Shown one piece after another: positions 32,074-40,618 of a stretch of 54,817 bases of DNA. Position numbers and translations under genes: made by a program. Source of the stretch: Rickettsiales bacterium. GTDB taxonomy: Bacteria > Pseudomonadota > Alphaproteobacteria > Rs-D84. The stretch spans positions 1 through 54,817 of the forward strand of contig JAITJD010000002.1 in assembly GCA_031279085.1 (NCBI GenBank). Reading direction: 5' to 3'. Below the pieces are notes generated by a model, which was not told where the DNA came from, ran no database searches, and saw only the letters and a list, made by a program, of their open reading frames with translations. How positions within the stretch are numbered: position 1 is the first letter of the stretch; each line of letters opens with the position of its first letter.

Positions 32074-34188
32074 ATGAAGATTCTAGCTTTGTTGGCCTTT
32101 GCAATATTTTTATACATTCCGGCGCATGCGGGCACCGGAAGCATTGACAAGCGCGTCTATGTCGATGATTGGAGCCAGCCGCCTTATAATCAAATAGTGC
32201 TATTTCTGTCCTCAAAAGGCCAATGCACAGCGCAATATGTGGCAAAAGATATAATTCTTACTGCAATGCACTGTTTGAATCATCAACAAAAAATATACAG
32301 GTTCCAACGAGCGGATGGTTCTTACGGTCAGGCGGAGCTTTTAAAGCATGGAACCAAAAATAATGAAATATATGATGATTATGCCTTGCTGCGAGTTATT
32401 GATAGCAATGCTTATTCGACTGTTTGGTTTGATATGGCGGAACAAGCGGCTGTTGGGAAAGTTATCAATGCGGGATTTGGCTGGATGCGAATATTAAATG
32501 ATGATGAAGTAAAAAAGGCAAGAGAAATCTTCGGCGAGGTTATCAGAGAACAGAGCCCGCCAGTTTTTTTCAAAGAAGTGTACAAAAGCATCAAGCTGGA
32601 CTTGGAAATAGCCGGAATAAAACCATTTAGAGAGGAATTCCCCAAGCTGAAAGCGGATACAAGCTGCGAGATAAAAGCACTAAAAAATCTAAAAACTGTT
32701 TTTGGAACGGGGTCGCAAAAACACGGGAAAAAAGTAATCCGGCATACGATTGATGGTTGTTTTTCTTCTAGTTATTATCCTAACAAGAATCAGAGGGAGG
32801 ATGCTGGTATTTTAGATTCTAGTGATTTATATAATAAAACTGATGCTTTTATAAAACAAAACAATCCGGAAAAGGGGTATGATGTCCTTATCAATATTAA
32901 TTGGAGAGAAACAGTGTGTAATAGTAGTCTGTTTAAAACGATATCATATATAACCTCCACCGGCGAACATGAGTTCATATTTGATGTTATTTGTCCTAAA
33001 CAATGTGATGAGATTTATAAGAATGATAGGTATGAAGGAGATGAATACAAATGGATGTTTTCTTCGGATCATCAATTTAGTATGAACTGCCTTGCAGTTA
33101 GTGGAAATTCCGGTGGGCCGATATGGTTCGATAATCAGCTACTCGGAATCGTGTCGGCCGGAGATAATAGTTTTTTAAAGCTTGATTACAAAGAGAATGA
33201 ATATGATGGCGAGATTGGTATAGACGTTCGGATAATAAAACCCGTCTTGGAAGAATTGAAACTTTTGTCAGAGGAACCAAGGATTGAGCCGGGACTAACG
33301 CTTGATGAGCCGGACAAAATAGATGAACGAATTGATGATGTTGAAAAAGATTTGGATAGGGATTTTTCTGAACCTGATCCGGGACTGATGCCTGATGAAC
33401 TGGACAAAATAGGTGAACGAATTGATGATGTTGAAAAAGATTTGGATAGGGATTTTTCTGAACCTGAGCCAGGACTGATGCCTGATGAACTGGACGAATT
33501 AGAGGGTCGAATTGATGCTGTTGAAAAAGATTTGGATATAAATATTTTGAAAGTAACTGATATGAACGATGTGGAGTTTTTCAAATTCCTGAACAAGATG
33601 ACATATTTGCAAGTTTTGCAGGAAAACTACGAGAAAGCAAAAGCGCGGGAAAATTCAACGGCAAACAAGCTGCTGGGGGCGGCGGCCATGGGGGCCGGGG
33701 GCATCGGCGGAATGATGCTGATGCAAGGTATGGCCGAGCAGGCCGCGGATGAAGCCGCAGAAGCGGACATGAAGGCTTATCTGGCTACTTTCAAATGCGA
33801 CTACGGACAAGGTCAGAATATCAGGGGCGGCGAAAAAGAAATAACCCTGCCAGCTGAAAACTTGATATCTTTGCGAAGCGAGTACACTACCTTGGCAAAA
33901 GAATTAAAAAAGACCAAGGAATTATTAGGTCTGGCGCCCGGGATTGAATCAGAGGTAATATTAGACAAGGCAAGTTCCGGACTTTATGACAATGGTTCGA
34001 CAGGCAAGACAGAAGGTGTGTATACGAGCGTATCCAAAGCCCTGTCTGATCCGCAGGGCAAGGACGGGGAAGAATGGGAATCTCAAAAGTCCGAATCTGC
34101 GAGCGGCGCCAAGACCGGCGGCATAGTTGCCGGCGCCGGCGTGCTGGGCGGCGCTGTCGGAAATCTCATCATTAATAAAGGCGATTGA
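32074..34188 (+). CDS. Secreted trypsin-like serine protease with acidic repeats
   Basis: A 704-residue exported protein (signal peptide LALLAFAIFLYIPAHA-G). The chymotrypsin-fold triad is visible: His in LTAMHC, Asp in DDYALL, Ser in SGNSGGPIW, with insertions of about 200 residues between Asp and Ser. Three 30-residue acidic repeats follow (33280-33549). After them come a long predicted helix, two glycine-zipper-like hydrophobic segments (GAAAMGAGGIGGMMLMQGM and GGIVAGAGVLGGAVGNLI) and a Lys-Gly-Asp end. The hydrophobic Gly-rich tail suggests envelope anchoring. Codon use is AT-richer than nearby core genes. It lies behind leader RNA copy 3. Substrate unknown. Confidence 0.8.
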   Translation: MKILALLAFAIFLYIPAHAGTGSIDKRVYVDDWSQPPYNQIVLFLSSKGQCTAQYVAKDIILTAMHCLNHQQKIYRFQRADGSYGQAELLKHGTKNNEIYDDYALLRVIDSNAYSTVWFDMAEQAAVGKVINAGFGWMRILNDDEVKKAREIFGEVIREQSPPVFFKEVYKSIKLDLEIAGIKPFREEFPKLKADTSCEIKALKNLKTVFGTGSQKHGKKVIRHTIDGCFSSSYYPNKNQREDAGILDSSDLYNKTDAFIKQNNPEKGYDVLININWRETVCNSSLFKTISYITSTGEHEFIFDVICPKQCDEIYKNDRYEGDEYKWMFSSDHQFSMNCLAVSGNSGGPIWFDNQLLGIVSAGDNSFLKLDYKENEYDGEIGIDVRIIKPVLEELKLLSEEPRIEPGLTLDEPDKIDERIDDVEKDLDRDFSEPDPGLMPDELDKIGERIDDVEKDLDRDFSEPEPGLMPDELDELEGRIDAVEKDLDINILKVTDMNDVEFFKFLNKMTYLQVLQENYEKAKARENSTANKLLGAAAMGAGGIGGMMLMQGMAEQAADEAAEADMKAYLATFKCDYGQGQNIRGGEKEITLPAENLISLRSEYTTLAKELKKTKELLGLAPGIESEVILDKASSGLYDNGSTGKTEGVYTSVSKALSDPQGKDGEEWESQKSESASGAKTGGIVAGAGVLGGAVGNLIINKGD
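33280..33549 (+). repeat. Three 90-bp in-frame tandem repeats
   Basis: Units start at about 33280, 33370 and 33460. Each encodes EPxPGLxxDExDxIxxRIDDVEKDLDRDFS-type sequence; the last two share long near-identical DNA. They are in frame within the protease gene, so copy number could change without breaking the frame. Confidence 0.85.
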
Positions 34189-34200
34189 TAAATGTCATAT

Positions 34201-34407
34201 TTACAATGTCGTCAATCTGCGCAAAATCCATATTCGTATTTCGGAAGAAAGATTGGAATCGGGCCCGCGCTTTGCGTCAATCCCGCTTATAATGGCGGAA
34301 ACGGAAGTCCGGTCGTCTTTTGCCATCTTTTTCAGAGCCTGCACGAATTCTTCCTCCAACGAAATGCTGGTCTGATGACCCGACAAAGATACCGATAATT
34401 TTTTCAC
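34201..34407 (-). CDS. Ribbon-helix-helix (RHH_4-type) protein
   Basis: A 68-residue protein of the small alphaproteobacterial RHH family (pattern SVSLSGHQTSISLEEEFVQALKKMA...IDAKRG...NLSSEIRIWIL). It is a putative dimeric DNA-binding regulator. I chose GTG 34407 because it overlaps the TGA of the upstream gene (GTGA) and gives MKKLSVSLSGHQTSISLE, the usual start of the family; the longer frame to 34446 adds 13 unrelated residues inside the neighbouring gene. It is the last gene of the minus-strand operon 36259-34201 and may regulate it, though that is a guess. Confidence 0.8.
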   Translation of the reverse strand: MKKLSVSLSGHQTSISLEEEFVQALKKMAKDDRTSVSAIISGIDAKRGPDSNLSSEIRIWILRRLTTL

Positions 34408-34844
34408 ATTTTGCCTATTATCAGACAATCGGTCAAAGCTTTCCACGGATCGTCGTATCTGCGCATAGAATTCAAGGTCAGATTATCCAGCATAAAACAG
34501 GTGCCGAATGCGTCGAACGCGAACCAAAACAAGTCGTTGCGACCGAATACAGTCTTGCCGCGCATCTGGGAAATCGCCGAGATTTCATGATTTATCCGGA
34601 CAATTGACGGAACAGGAAATTTTTGCGCGACATTTATTTCTTTCGGGCCAAAGACATACGCGTCCCCCAGCATGATTCCGCCCGCGGTTTTATAAAGCTC
34701 TATCATGAACAATGGAAGAATGGCCGCGCGCATGGCTTGCAGGCTGTTGCTGGCGGTTATGATGGCGCGTTCGTCATTGGCGGGCGCAAAAATTGCTCCG
34801 CTGGATTTCATGGACGCTAAAAATTCGTCTTTTATCACGTTCAT
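34404..34844 (-). CDS. SMI1/KNR4 (SUKH)-like protein
   Basis: A 146-residue soluble protein from ATG 34844, which overlaps the TGA of the preceding gene (TGATG). The pattern LPLFMIELYKTAGGIMLGDAYVFGPKEI ... KTVFGRNDLFWFAFDA ... RRYDDPWKALTDCL resembles the SUKH/SMI1-KNR4 superfamily (aromatic and Gly turns, GR-x-D-x-F-x-F core, DDPxxA near the end). In bacteria many members are toxin-immunity proteins, but no toxin is recognised next to this gene, so immunity is not claimed. The family match is moderate and by eye only. Second-to-last in the four-gene operon. Confidence 0.5.
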   Translation of the reverse strand: MNVIKDEFLASMKSSGAIFAPANDERAIITASNSLQAMRAAILPLFMIELYKTAGGIMLGDAYVFGPKEINVAQKFPVPSIVRINHEISAISQMRGKTVFGRNDLFWFAFDAFGTCFMLDNLTLNSMRRYDDPWKALTDCLIIGKM

Positions 34845-35386
34845 CACCCCATGTTGTTTCCATTGGCCAGCTGAGCCGCCAGCTGGCTTAGACGGTCTTC
34901 CGTCGCGTTTCCGCCGTCCGAACTGGATATGGTATGCGCTGGAATATATATTTTTTTGGCCGGATTGGGCAGCCAGATTATACTCGGCGCCTGCATGCCG
35001 GGATTCTGCGCACCGGATCCGGAACAAGTTTGCTCTATTATAAATCTGTCCATATTGTGGCTATGCGGAAATGTCTTGCATAAAAACATGTTGGAAATTT
35101 CCAGCTTGCCGCCCCAGACAAGCGGAACGCGCAGGCGCAATGACAGATTAACTGGCATTGCGCGCCCCATTATAAGCCCCATGAATTCGTCATGGGACAG
35201 ATAAAGAAACGCAATATCTTCAATGGAATCAGTCAGCGATCTCATGAATTCGCGACGCAGATTTTTATATTTTGCGAACCAATCGGGCGCGACGGCAAAG
35301 TCCCGTATGCTCCATTCCATTACGGGCAAATCGTCCATGAATAAATCCGCCAGCCGCTTTTCAGCTGCCGATTTCTTAGAAAACAT
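34844..35386 (-). CDS. Hypothetical protein of a lineage-specific operon
   Basis: A 180-residue protein with no signal peptide or membrane segment. The middle (PVNLSLRLRVPLVWGGKLEISNMFLC) looks beta-rich, and the C terminus has a polar linker (SSSDGGNATEDRLSQLAAQLANGNNMG). I do not recognise the family. It lies 21 bp after the 36259-35408 gene and shares TGATG with the next gene, so translation is coupled. AGG is about 6 nt before its ATG. Confidence 0.55.
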   Translation of the reverse strand: MFSKKSAAEKRLADLFMDDLPVMEWSIRDFAVAPDWFAKYKNLRREFMRSLTDSIEDIAFLYLSHDEFMGLIMGRAMPVNLSLRLRVPLVWGGKLEISNMFLCKTFPHSHNMDRFIIEQTCSGSGAQNPGMQAPSIIWLPNPAKKIYIPAHTISSSDGGNATEDRLSQLAAQLANGNNMG

Positions 35387-35407
35387 GTTTGCCTATTTTT
35401 GTTAAGA

Positions 35408-36259
35408 TTACAATTTGCTAAAATAATCCAGAACTGTATCCATGTATTCTGAATAAGCTTTGAAATCTTCTTCTTCATTCTCCGCAAGAGTTCTATTTTT
35501 ATGTTCATCAACATATTCGCGCAAATTTTCGATAGAGTCAAATTTTTCTATACCCGATGATGAATCAACATCGTCGCCGGAAGCGGGGTTCAGTATGAAA
35601 ACGTTTATTGTTATGCTTAATTCGTCCAGGGTTTCTTTGAAAAGGCTTTCAAATTTTTGCACCATGTCGGCCATCTTTGAAGGTTCCATGCCAACGCCGC
35701 CAATCCATAAGACTTCATCCGCGCCGATTGCGAAAAGAGCCGCCTTCATATTTCCGAATTTTGGCGGCTTTTTTATCAGAAATCCCGCCGATTCAAATAT
35801 TTCCTCGATTTCTTTGAATGTTTCGCTTGAAACAGAATCGCTTTCCGTCCCGCTTGCGCCCAAAGGCGCCCGCGCAGGATTGCCCGAAACCTGCGGCGTT
35901 ACGGTTATTTTTGGTAGATTCAGCCTGGGCGGGCGCTGAATTTGCGCGGAAATATGATTACCTGGCGCCGGCTGGCTCGCCGCGACCGGCGCGCTGTATT
36001 CAGGTATTTTTATTTTTCTGAAACGCGGCCGAATTATTACATACAGCCCGCCGATCATTATAAAAGCGGACAGAATCATGGAAATGTAGAAAAACGGCTC
36101 AATCGCTATACGTGAAGCCTGCAACTGTCCCAAATATTCCCAATGCGCCAGAAAAAAAATATTAAATCCGTATTTCGTGTTAAACCAAAAGCTTGCCCCC
36201 AGCGCGGTTGCCAGCAGCCAAAGCAGGCCAAGTAGAAAATTGTCGATTTTTTTATTCAT
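35408..36259 (-). CDS. Hypothetical membrane protein, two N-terminal helices
   Basis: A 283-residue protein with two transmembrane helices (about 8-27 and 50-72), a Pro-rich linker (about 90-130) and an acidic soluble C-terminal domain (about 140-283, including GADEVLWIGGVGMEPSKMADMVQKFESLFKETLDEL and SITINVFILNP), which looks like an alternating helix/strand fold. No family recognised. It is the first gene of the minus-strand operon and is divergent from 36308; their promoters lie back to back in about 45 bp. Confidence 0.6.
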   Translation of the reverse strand: MNKKIDNFLLGLLWLLATALGASFWFNTKYGFNIFFLAHWEYLGQLQASRIAIEPFFYISMILSAFIMIGGLYVIIRPRFRKIKIPEYSAPVAASQPAPGNHISAQIQRPPRLNLPKITVTPQVSGNPARAPLGASGTESDSVSSETFKEIEEIFESAGFLIKKPPKFGNMKAALFAIGADEVLWIGGVGMEPSKMADMVQKFESLFKETLDELSITINVFILNPASGDDVDSSSGIEKFDSIENLREYVDEHKNRTLAENEEEDFKAYSEYMDTVLDYFSKL

Positions 36260-36274
36260 TTTAATCTTGTGTCA

Positions 36275-36285
36275 ATTATACCACA
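36275..36285 (-). promoter_or_regulatory. Extended -10 promoter of the hypothetical operon
   Basis: On the minus strand the sequence reads TGTGGTATAAT with TATAAT at 36280-36275, 16 nt before the ATG at 36259. The string is identical to that upstream of the MucR-like gene (27284-27294). Confidence 0.6.
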
Positions 36286-36307
36286 TTTGTGTTAGAGTAA
36301 AAAGGAA

Positions 36308-36985
36308 ATGATAGACAAAGAATGTCTTTTTAATGAAATAAAAAACAGCCTGGCATTGAAATGCCGCGCGTATAATGACGCCACTGACCTTATTAATATG
36401 GCTGAAACGGTTGTTCTTGAAAAAATACCTGTCATATCGGCGCCGCCGGAGTCAATCGGATCCCTGTGGGCTTGGCTGGAAAAAGAGCCGGTGAAAATCT
36501 GGGGCGTATTTTGTTTGGAAATGCCGAAAGAATCAGAACGGGAGCAGGTAATGTCAAACTTGTCGTCAGATATAAACCAATCTTTTAAAAAGGGCGCCGA
36601 CGGCGCGCAGATTTTTATCAAGTATTCGGAATTGGAATCTTTTGTTTCCGAGCTATTGCCAATCCGCGAAGACCTTTTTTTTAACAAAGGCTTATGCATA
36701 GGGCTGAATCTTGATGAAATTGCCCCATCGGAATGGACAAATGTATTTCTGCAACTGAAAATAATAAGGGCGGACGCTTTAATGCTGGGTTTGTCCGGCA
36801 ACAAGAAGAATAATGCCGGATTCGTGGGGCATATATATGGCCTGATGGAACATTTTGACCCCGATTTTGGCGGAGAATTGCATTTCTCTTTTGGAAACGA
36901 CTATGTAAAAATAGAACAAGCTTGGCGGCTGGCCGAGAAAATGCGTCCGGAACTTGCCAAAAGACTAAAATTCTTTTTGGCATAA
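36308..36985 (+). CDS. Hypothetical soluble protein, divergent from the operon
   Basis: A 225-residue protein without signal or membrane segment. Alternating hydrophobic strands and amphipathic helices (VKIWGVFCLEM, GAQIFIKYSELESFVSEL, GLCIGLNLDEI, RADALMLGLSG, GELHFSFGNDYVKIEQAWRLAEKM) suggest an alpha/beta, possibly TIM-barrel-like, fold; this is impression only. AAAGGA lies close to the ATG. It faces away from the 36259-34201 operon across a short divergent promoter region, which hints at a shared function, but no name can be given. Confidence 0.6.
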   Translation: MIDKECLFNEIKNSLALKCRAYNDATDLINMAETVVLEKIPVISAPPESIGSLWAWLEKEPVKIWGVFCLEMPKESEREQVMSNLSSDINQSFKKGADGAQIFIKYSELESFVSELLPIREDLFFNKGLCIGLNLDEIAPSEWTNVFLQLKIIRADALMLGLSGNKKNNAGFVGHIYGLMEHFDPDFGGELHFSFGNDYVKIEQAWRLAEKMRPELAKRLKFFLA

Positions 36986-37039
36986 ATATATATTCATTTT
37001 TCCATTTTTTCCTATTTGCCTTAGTGTTTTGACAAAAAA

Positions 37040-37050
37040 TGTGATACTAT
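37040..37050 (+). promoter_or_regulatory. Extended -10 promoter of the autotransporter
   Basis: TGTGATACTAT, with TACTAT at 37045-37050, lies 45 nt before the ATG at 37095. A TTGACA at 37029-37034 is too close (10 bp) to act as the -35 for this -10. Confidence 0.5.
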
Positions 37051-37094
37051 TATGTTATCAATAAGGCAAGAAATAAGAACGCGGTTCGCAAAAA

Positions 37095-39893
37095 ATGATC
37101 ATATTGAAAAAAGCATGTTTTCTAGGAATTTTGGCGTCAGCCGCAGTTTTAGCGCGGCCGGCATTGGGCGATGCGCCCAGTATGAACGATGGCAATGTGC
37201 AGGGCGACTTTACTATGAACGGCGGCGTCAGTTCTTCATCCATCGTCGTGTCTGCGGGAAATTCGCTGAATATTAATAATAACGGCGCTCCGGTCAACAA
37301 TGTTAAATTCAATATTACGAACAGCATTACACTTTCGGGCGACTTGATGCATAACGCGGGATTGGCGGGCCCCGGCAGCGGCAGCTTTTCTATTCTGGAC
37401 AACGGCCAGACAGAAATAATCGCCGGCGGAGACATCATGGTCAGCGGAAAAATCATTGCCGGCGGCGGCGACTTGATTTTGACCGGCGCCAGCGTTCAAG
37501 CCAAAGAACTGAATGCGAATTCCGGCAGCAATCTTGTCTTGAATACGGATGTCATTTCCCTGACGGACACCGCAGTTTTTGCTGCGGGCGGCAATACTAC
37601 GATAAATTCTGATTTCTCAAACAATCCGTCTTTGACGGCCGGCGTCAGCATTTCAATCGGCGGCGGGCTGTATATGGGCGATTCAGCCGACGCGTCTGAT
37701 GCGGTTCAAATCGCGTCGGCATCCGATGATAATGTGTATAAGTTCGAAACGGCCGGGACGTTTGTCTTAGACGGAAATCTTGAAGCCGAAAAGGGAAAAA
37801 TTATTGTGGAGGCTGGTTTGGCTAATATTTCAAAAAATGTTCTCGGAAACATTGATTTCGATGCGGGCGATTTGTCTTTGGGCGGCGCATCCCTGAACGC
37901 CAATCCGGACTGGCAGCTAAGGCTTGATCATACAAGCGACGGCTCCGGCGGATACATAGGAAATCTCTTTGCGGACGGGACAATCAATTCCGACGGGGAT
38001 ATTCTGATAGGCGGAAGTGTCAACGGGGACCTTTACATCACAAGCAACAGCGATATGTGGGTCGGCCAGGATTTGCTGGGGTATTGGGAAATTGATGTTG
38101 AAAACCTGTATGTGTTGGGCAGTGTTAGCGGCGGCGGCAATATTACCGCGGATACAATCAATATCGGCGGCGACTTGTCGGGAAATATAATCATTGACGC
38201 CGATAGTCTGAATGTGGAAAAAGATGTTCTGGGCGGGACGGTTTTCCGGCCCAATATGCCGGACGGGCCGGACGGATTCCATTTAAATCCCGATACGGGC
38301 GATGCCGGCCCTTTCAAGAAAATAAATACATCCATCAGCGGGATATATTATTTTGACGATGATTCTTATCTTCAGCTGGTCTTGAATTCCGATGTGCTTC
38401 AAACAGATGGAAGTCCCCCATACGACCCGTATTCGGACGACGCCTTGCTGAAAGTCGGCGGGCTGGACGCATCAGGGCTGACTAAAATCCCAAATCTGTC
38501 TGACATGAATTCCACGCCGAATATAGAAATCCTGGTTGACAATATATCGGAAATGATTCGCAAGATAAGACTGATAGAGGTCGCGCCCGGCGGCATGATT
38601 GATTTGGGCAGATTGGATTTCGCGGGCGTGTGGTTCTATTGGGACGACGACAGCGATAATGTGAACGACAGACGCTTGTTCCAAGAAGCTCATCTGGTGG
38701 CCGAAGGCGACAACATATATGCGATACTGGCGACAATGAATTCAATAGAGAAAATAACAAAATTATCGCCCGACGCCAGCGGAAACGACATTCAGATTGC
38801 CGCCGCCGTCGATGACCTGATTCTGGCCAGACTGCGAAATTACATCGGATATTCCGGCGACGATCTGGGCGAATACTACACCGCGGTGATGCGCATGCTT
38901 TTCCTCGAAGGCGACACATATCATAAACTGATGCTGCAAGGCGACAACTATGCGGACGCGCTGGATGTAATGGTATCCGAATCGCCCGCGTTGGGATTGG
39001 ATTTCGCGCGCGGCCTGGGATTGAATGACGCGGCCGCCATCGGCGCGCGGCTGGCCGTATCGGGACGCATATCCAGAAACGTCGTGGCCGACCAGCTGAT
39101 TGATGATTTTACATGGAAGCGGTATTATGACAAAAACATCGGCTGGGTTCGCGTCGGATTCGGCGACGATGTGGTTTCGTTCAACTTCGGCGCCGACGCC
39201 AGAATCAGGAAATTTATCGCCGGATTCAGCTTTGGATACAACAGGTTTGACTTTGGCATGCTGGACGGAACCACCATGAACCTGGGGCTTTACGGAACCT
39301 ATGAGATGAATGATTGGGCGCGGCTTTATGCCAACGCCAATCTGGCGATGCATTCTGCAAACGCCAAGACTGACAATTTGATAGCCGGAGAGCTGGAATC
39401 AGGATTATCCGCCGCAGACACGACAATTGATGTCGGCGTCATGCATAAAATATTTGACAATTACGCGACAGGGCGGGGCTATCTGACATTCGGATTGCTG
39501 GGCGGATACAAATTGGCGCAGCAAAATTATGGCAGAGACTTTATGGACATCAGCGCGCAAAGCAGATTCATGCTGGCGCCGGGATACGAAATTTCTTTGG
39601 GAAAGGATATTTGGCTGTCGGTCGGCAGCTTTGTGCGGCCGTCGGTAAAACTGGGCGTGGAATACGATTTGCTGGGGGCGGCGGCCGCGCGCGATTTGCA
39701 GTTCAAGTTTTCTGAAAGCTCCACATGGCGCGAATGGAAATCCGGGGACGCGGATTCTTTGTGGCTGAGATACGGCGGGCAGATCGATTTTTCGTTCATA
39801 GTCGGGACAAACTTTTCTATCGGTTATGAAGTATTAAAAAATGGAGATTTTAAATCAAATCAGGTAAAATTAAGCGGAGTATACAGATTTTGA
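37095..39893 (+). CDS. Autotransporter (type Va secretion) protein
   Basis: A 932-residue protein with signal peptide (KKACFLGILASAAVLARPALG-D). The passenger (about 30-560) is built of repeated short Gly/Asn/Asp-rich strands (GNSLNINNNG, GGDLILTGASVQAKELN, INSDGDILIGGSVNGDLYI), as in a right-handed beta-helix. Residues about 670-932 form an autotransporter beta-barrel (GWVRVGFGDDVVSFNFGADARI, MNLGLYGTYEMNDWARLYANAN) ending KLSGVYRF with terminal Phe. It is probably a surface adhesin or similar; the effector role is unknown. The ribosome site is weak. The next gene starts within its stop codon. Confidence 0.85.
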   Translation: MIILKKACFLGILASAAVLARPALGDAPSMNDGNVQGDFTMNGGVSSSSIVVSAGNSLNINNNGAPVNNVKFNITNSITLSGDLMHNAGLAGPGSGSFSILDNGQTEIIAGGDIMVSGKIIAGGGDLILTGASVQAKELNANSGSNLVLNTDVISLTDTAVFAAGGNTTINSDFSNNPSLTAGVSISIGGGLYMGDSADASDAVQIASASDDNVYKFETAGTFVLDGNLEAEKGKIIVEAGLANISKNVLGNIDFDAGDLSLGGASLNANPDWQLRLDHTSDGSGGYIGNLFADGTINSDGDILIGGSVNGDLYITSNSDMWVGQDLLGYWEIDVENLYVLGSVSGGGNITADTINIGGDLSGNIIIDADSLNVEKDVLGGTVFRPNMPDGPDGFHLNPDTGDAGPFKKINTSISGIYYFDDDSYLQLVLNSDVLQTDGSPPYDPYSDDALLKVGGLDASGLTKIPNLSDMNSTPNIEILVDNISEMIRKIRLIEVAPGGMIDLGRLDFAGVWFYWDDDSDNVNDRRLFQEAHLVAEGDNIYAILATMNSIEKITKLSPDASGNDIQIAAAVDDLILARLRNYIGYSGDDLGEYYTAVMRMLFLEGDTYHKLMLQGDNYADALDVMVSESPALGLDFARGLGLNDAAAIGARLAVSGRISRNVVADQLIDDFTWKRYYDKNIGWVRVGFGDDVVSFNFGADARIRKFIAGFSFGYNRFDFGMLDGTTMNLGLYGTYEMNDWARLYANANLAMHSANAKTDNLIAGELESGLSAADTTIDVGVMHKIFDNYATGRGYLTFGLLGGYKLAQQNYGRDFMDISAQSRFMLAPGYEISLGKDIWLSVGSFVRPSVKLGVEYDLLGAAAARDLQFKFSESSTWREWKSGDADSLWLRYGGQIDFSFIVGTNFSIGYEVLKNGDFKSNQVKLSGVYRF

Positions 39894-40618
39894 TGATTTT
39901 AAAGAAAAGATTTTTGGCAGAAATCAGAATTTGCGCTGTGGCCGCTTTGTGTATTGCGCCTTGTCTTGCATACGGCAAGTCTGACAAAAGCATAGACGAC
40001 GCGTGCCGGCCGCGCTGGGACAGGTTTGTCGTCGATGAAAAAGCGACGAAATGGGACGCGTCGTCGGATGCATGCGCCGGAATTTTGGAAAAACAGGCAA
40101 AGATGTCAAAGCTTTACGGCGCTCCGAAAATTTACGGCGAATTTGAAGAAGCTATGGTCGGCCGCCGCGATGTTGGAAAATTATACGGCGCGCCCGATAA
40201 TTTTAATGCGCGGAGTCTGTACGGAAGCTATGAGCAAGCCCGGGTCGGAACCGTTCGAAAGGTTTATCTGCCGCCAACCGCGCCAACCGCGAGAACCAAG
40301 CATGCGGACAAGGCGGTCGCGGTATCGAAATCAAAGCAAAAGACGGCCCGGCCCGCGCAGTATTCGCCGAATATCGCAAAGCCGGAAAAAGAGCCGGTGC
40401 ATTATGAAAGACCGGCCACTGCGGAGAAGACGCAAAAGAAAATATATGCGCCGGCCGCTGCAGACGGCAGCGCAAGCATCATAGCAAAGACTTTGAACGA
40501 AAGGATAGACACCGATTCTTACTGTCTTCGAATCAATCCGCCGGTCTTGGGCCCCATGCCGAAAGGTTTTGTCCTGATGCCAGGACGGGAGGATATGATG
40601 AGCTGTGTGCGGCGCTAG
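39893..40618 (+). CDS. Exported proline-rich protein coupled to the autotransporter
   Basis: A 241-residue protein with a signal sequence (IRICAVAALCIAPCLAYG-K). It carries paired KLYGAP units (SKLYGAPKIYGEFEEAMVG and GKLYGAPDNFNARSLYGSYEQARVG, about residues 70-120), a Lys/Pro/Ala-rich linker, and two C-terminal Cys (DSYCLRINPP, MMSCVRR). ATG 39893 overlaps the autotransporter stop (TGATG), so the two are translationally coupled and probably work together in the envelope. No family recognised. Its stop overlaps the convergent trmB stop by 3 bp. Confidence 0.65.
   Translation: MILKKRFLAEIRICAVAALCIAPCLAYGKSDKSIDDACRPRWDRFVVDEKATKWDASSDACAGILEKQAKMSKLYGAPKIYGEFEEAMVGRRDVGKLYGAPDNFNARSLYGSYEQARVGTVRKVYLPPTAPTARTKHADKAVAVSKSKQKTARPAQYSPNIAKPEKEPVHYERPATAEKTQKKIYAPAAADGSASIIAKTLNERIDTDSYCLRINPPVLGPMPKGFVLMPGREDMMSCVRR

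Noticed and set aside
37029-37034. Perfect TTGACA upstream of the autotransporter
   Set aside because: Only 10 bp from the -10 box, too close for a sigma70 -35; the extended -10 is enough.
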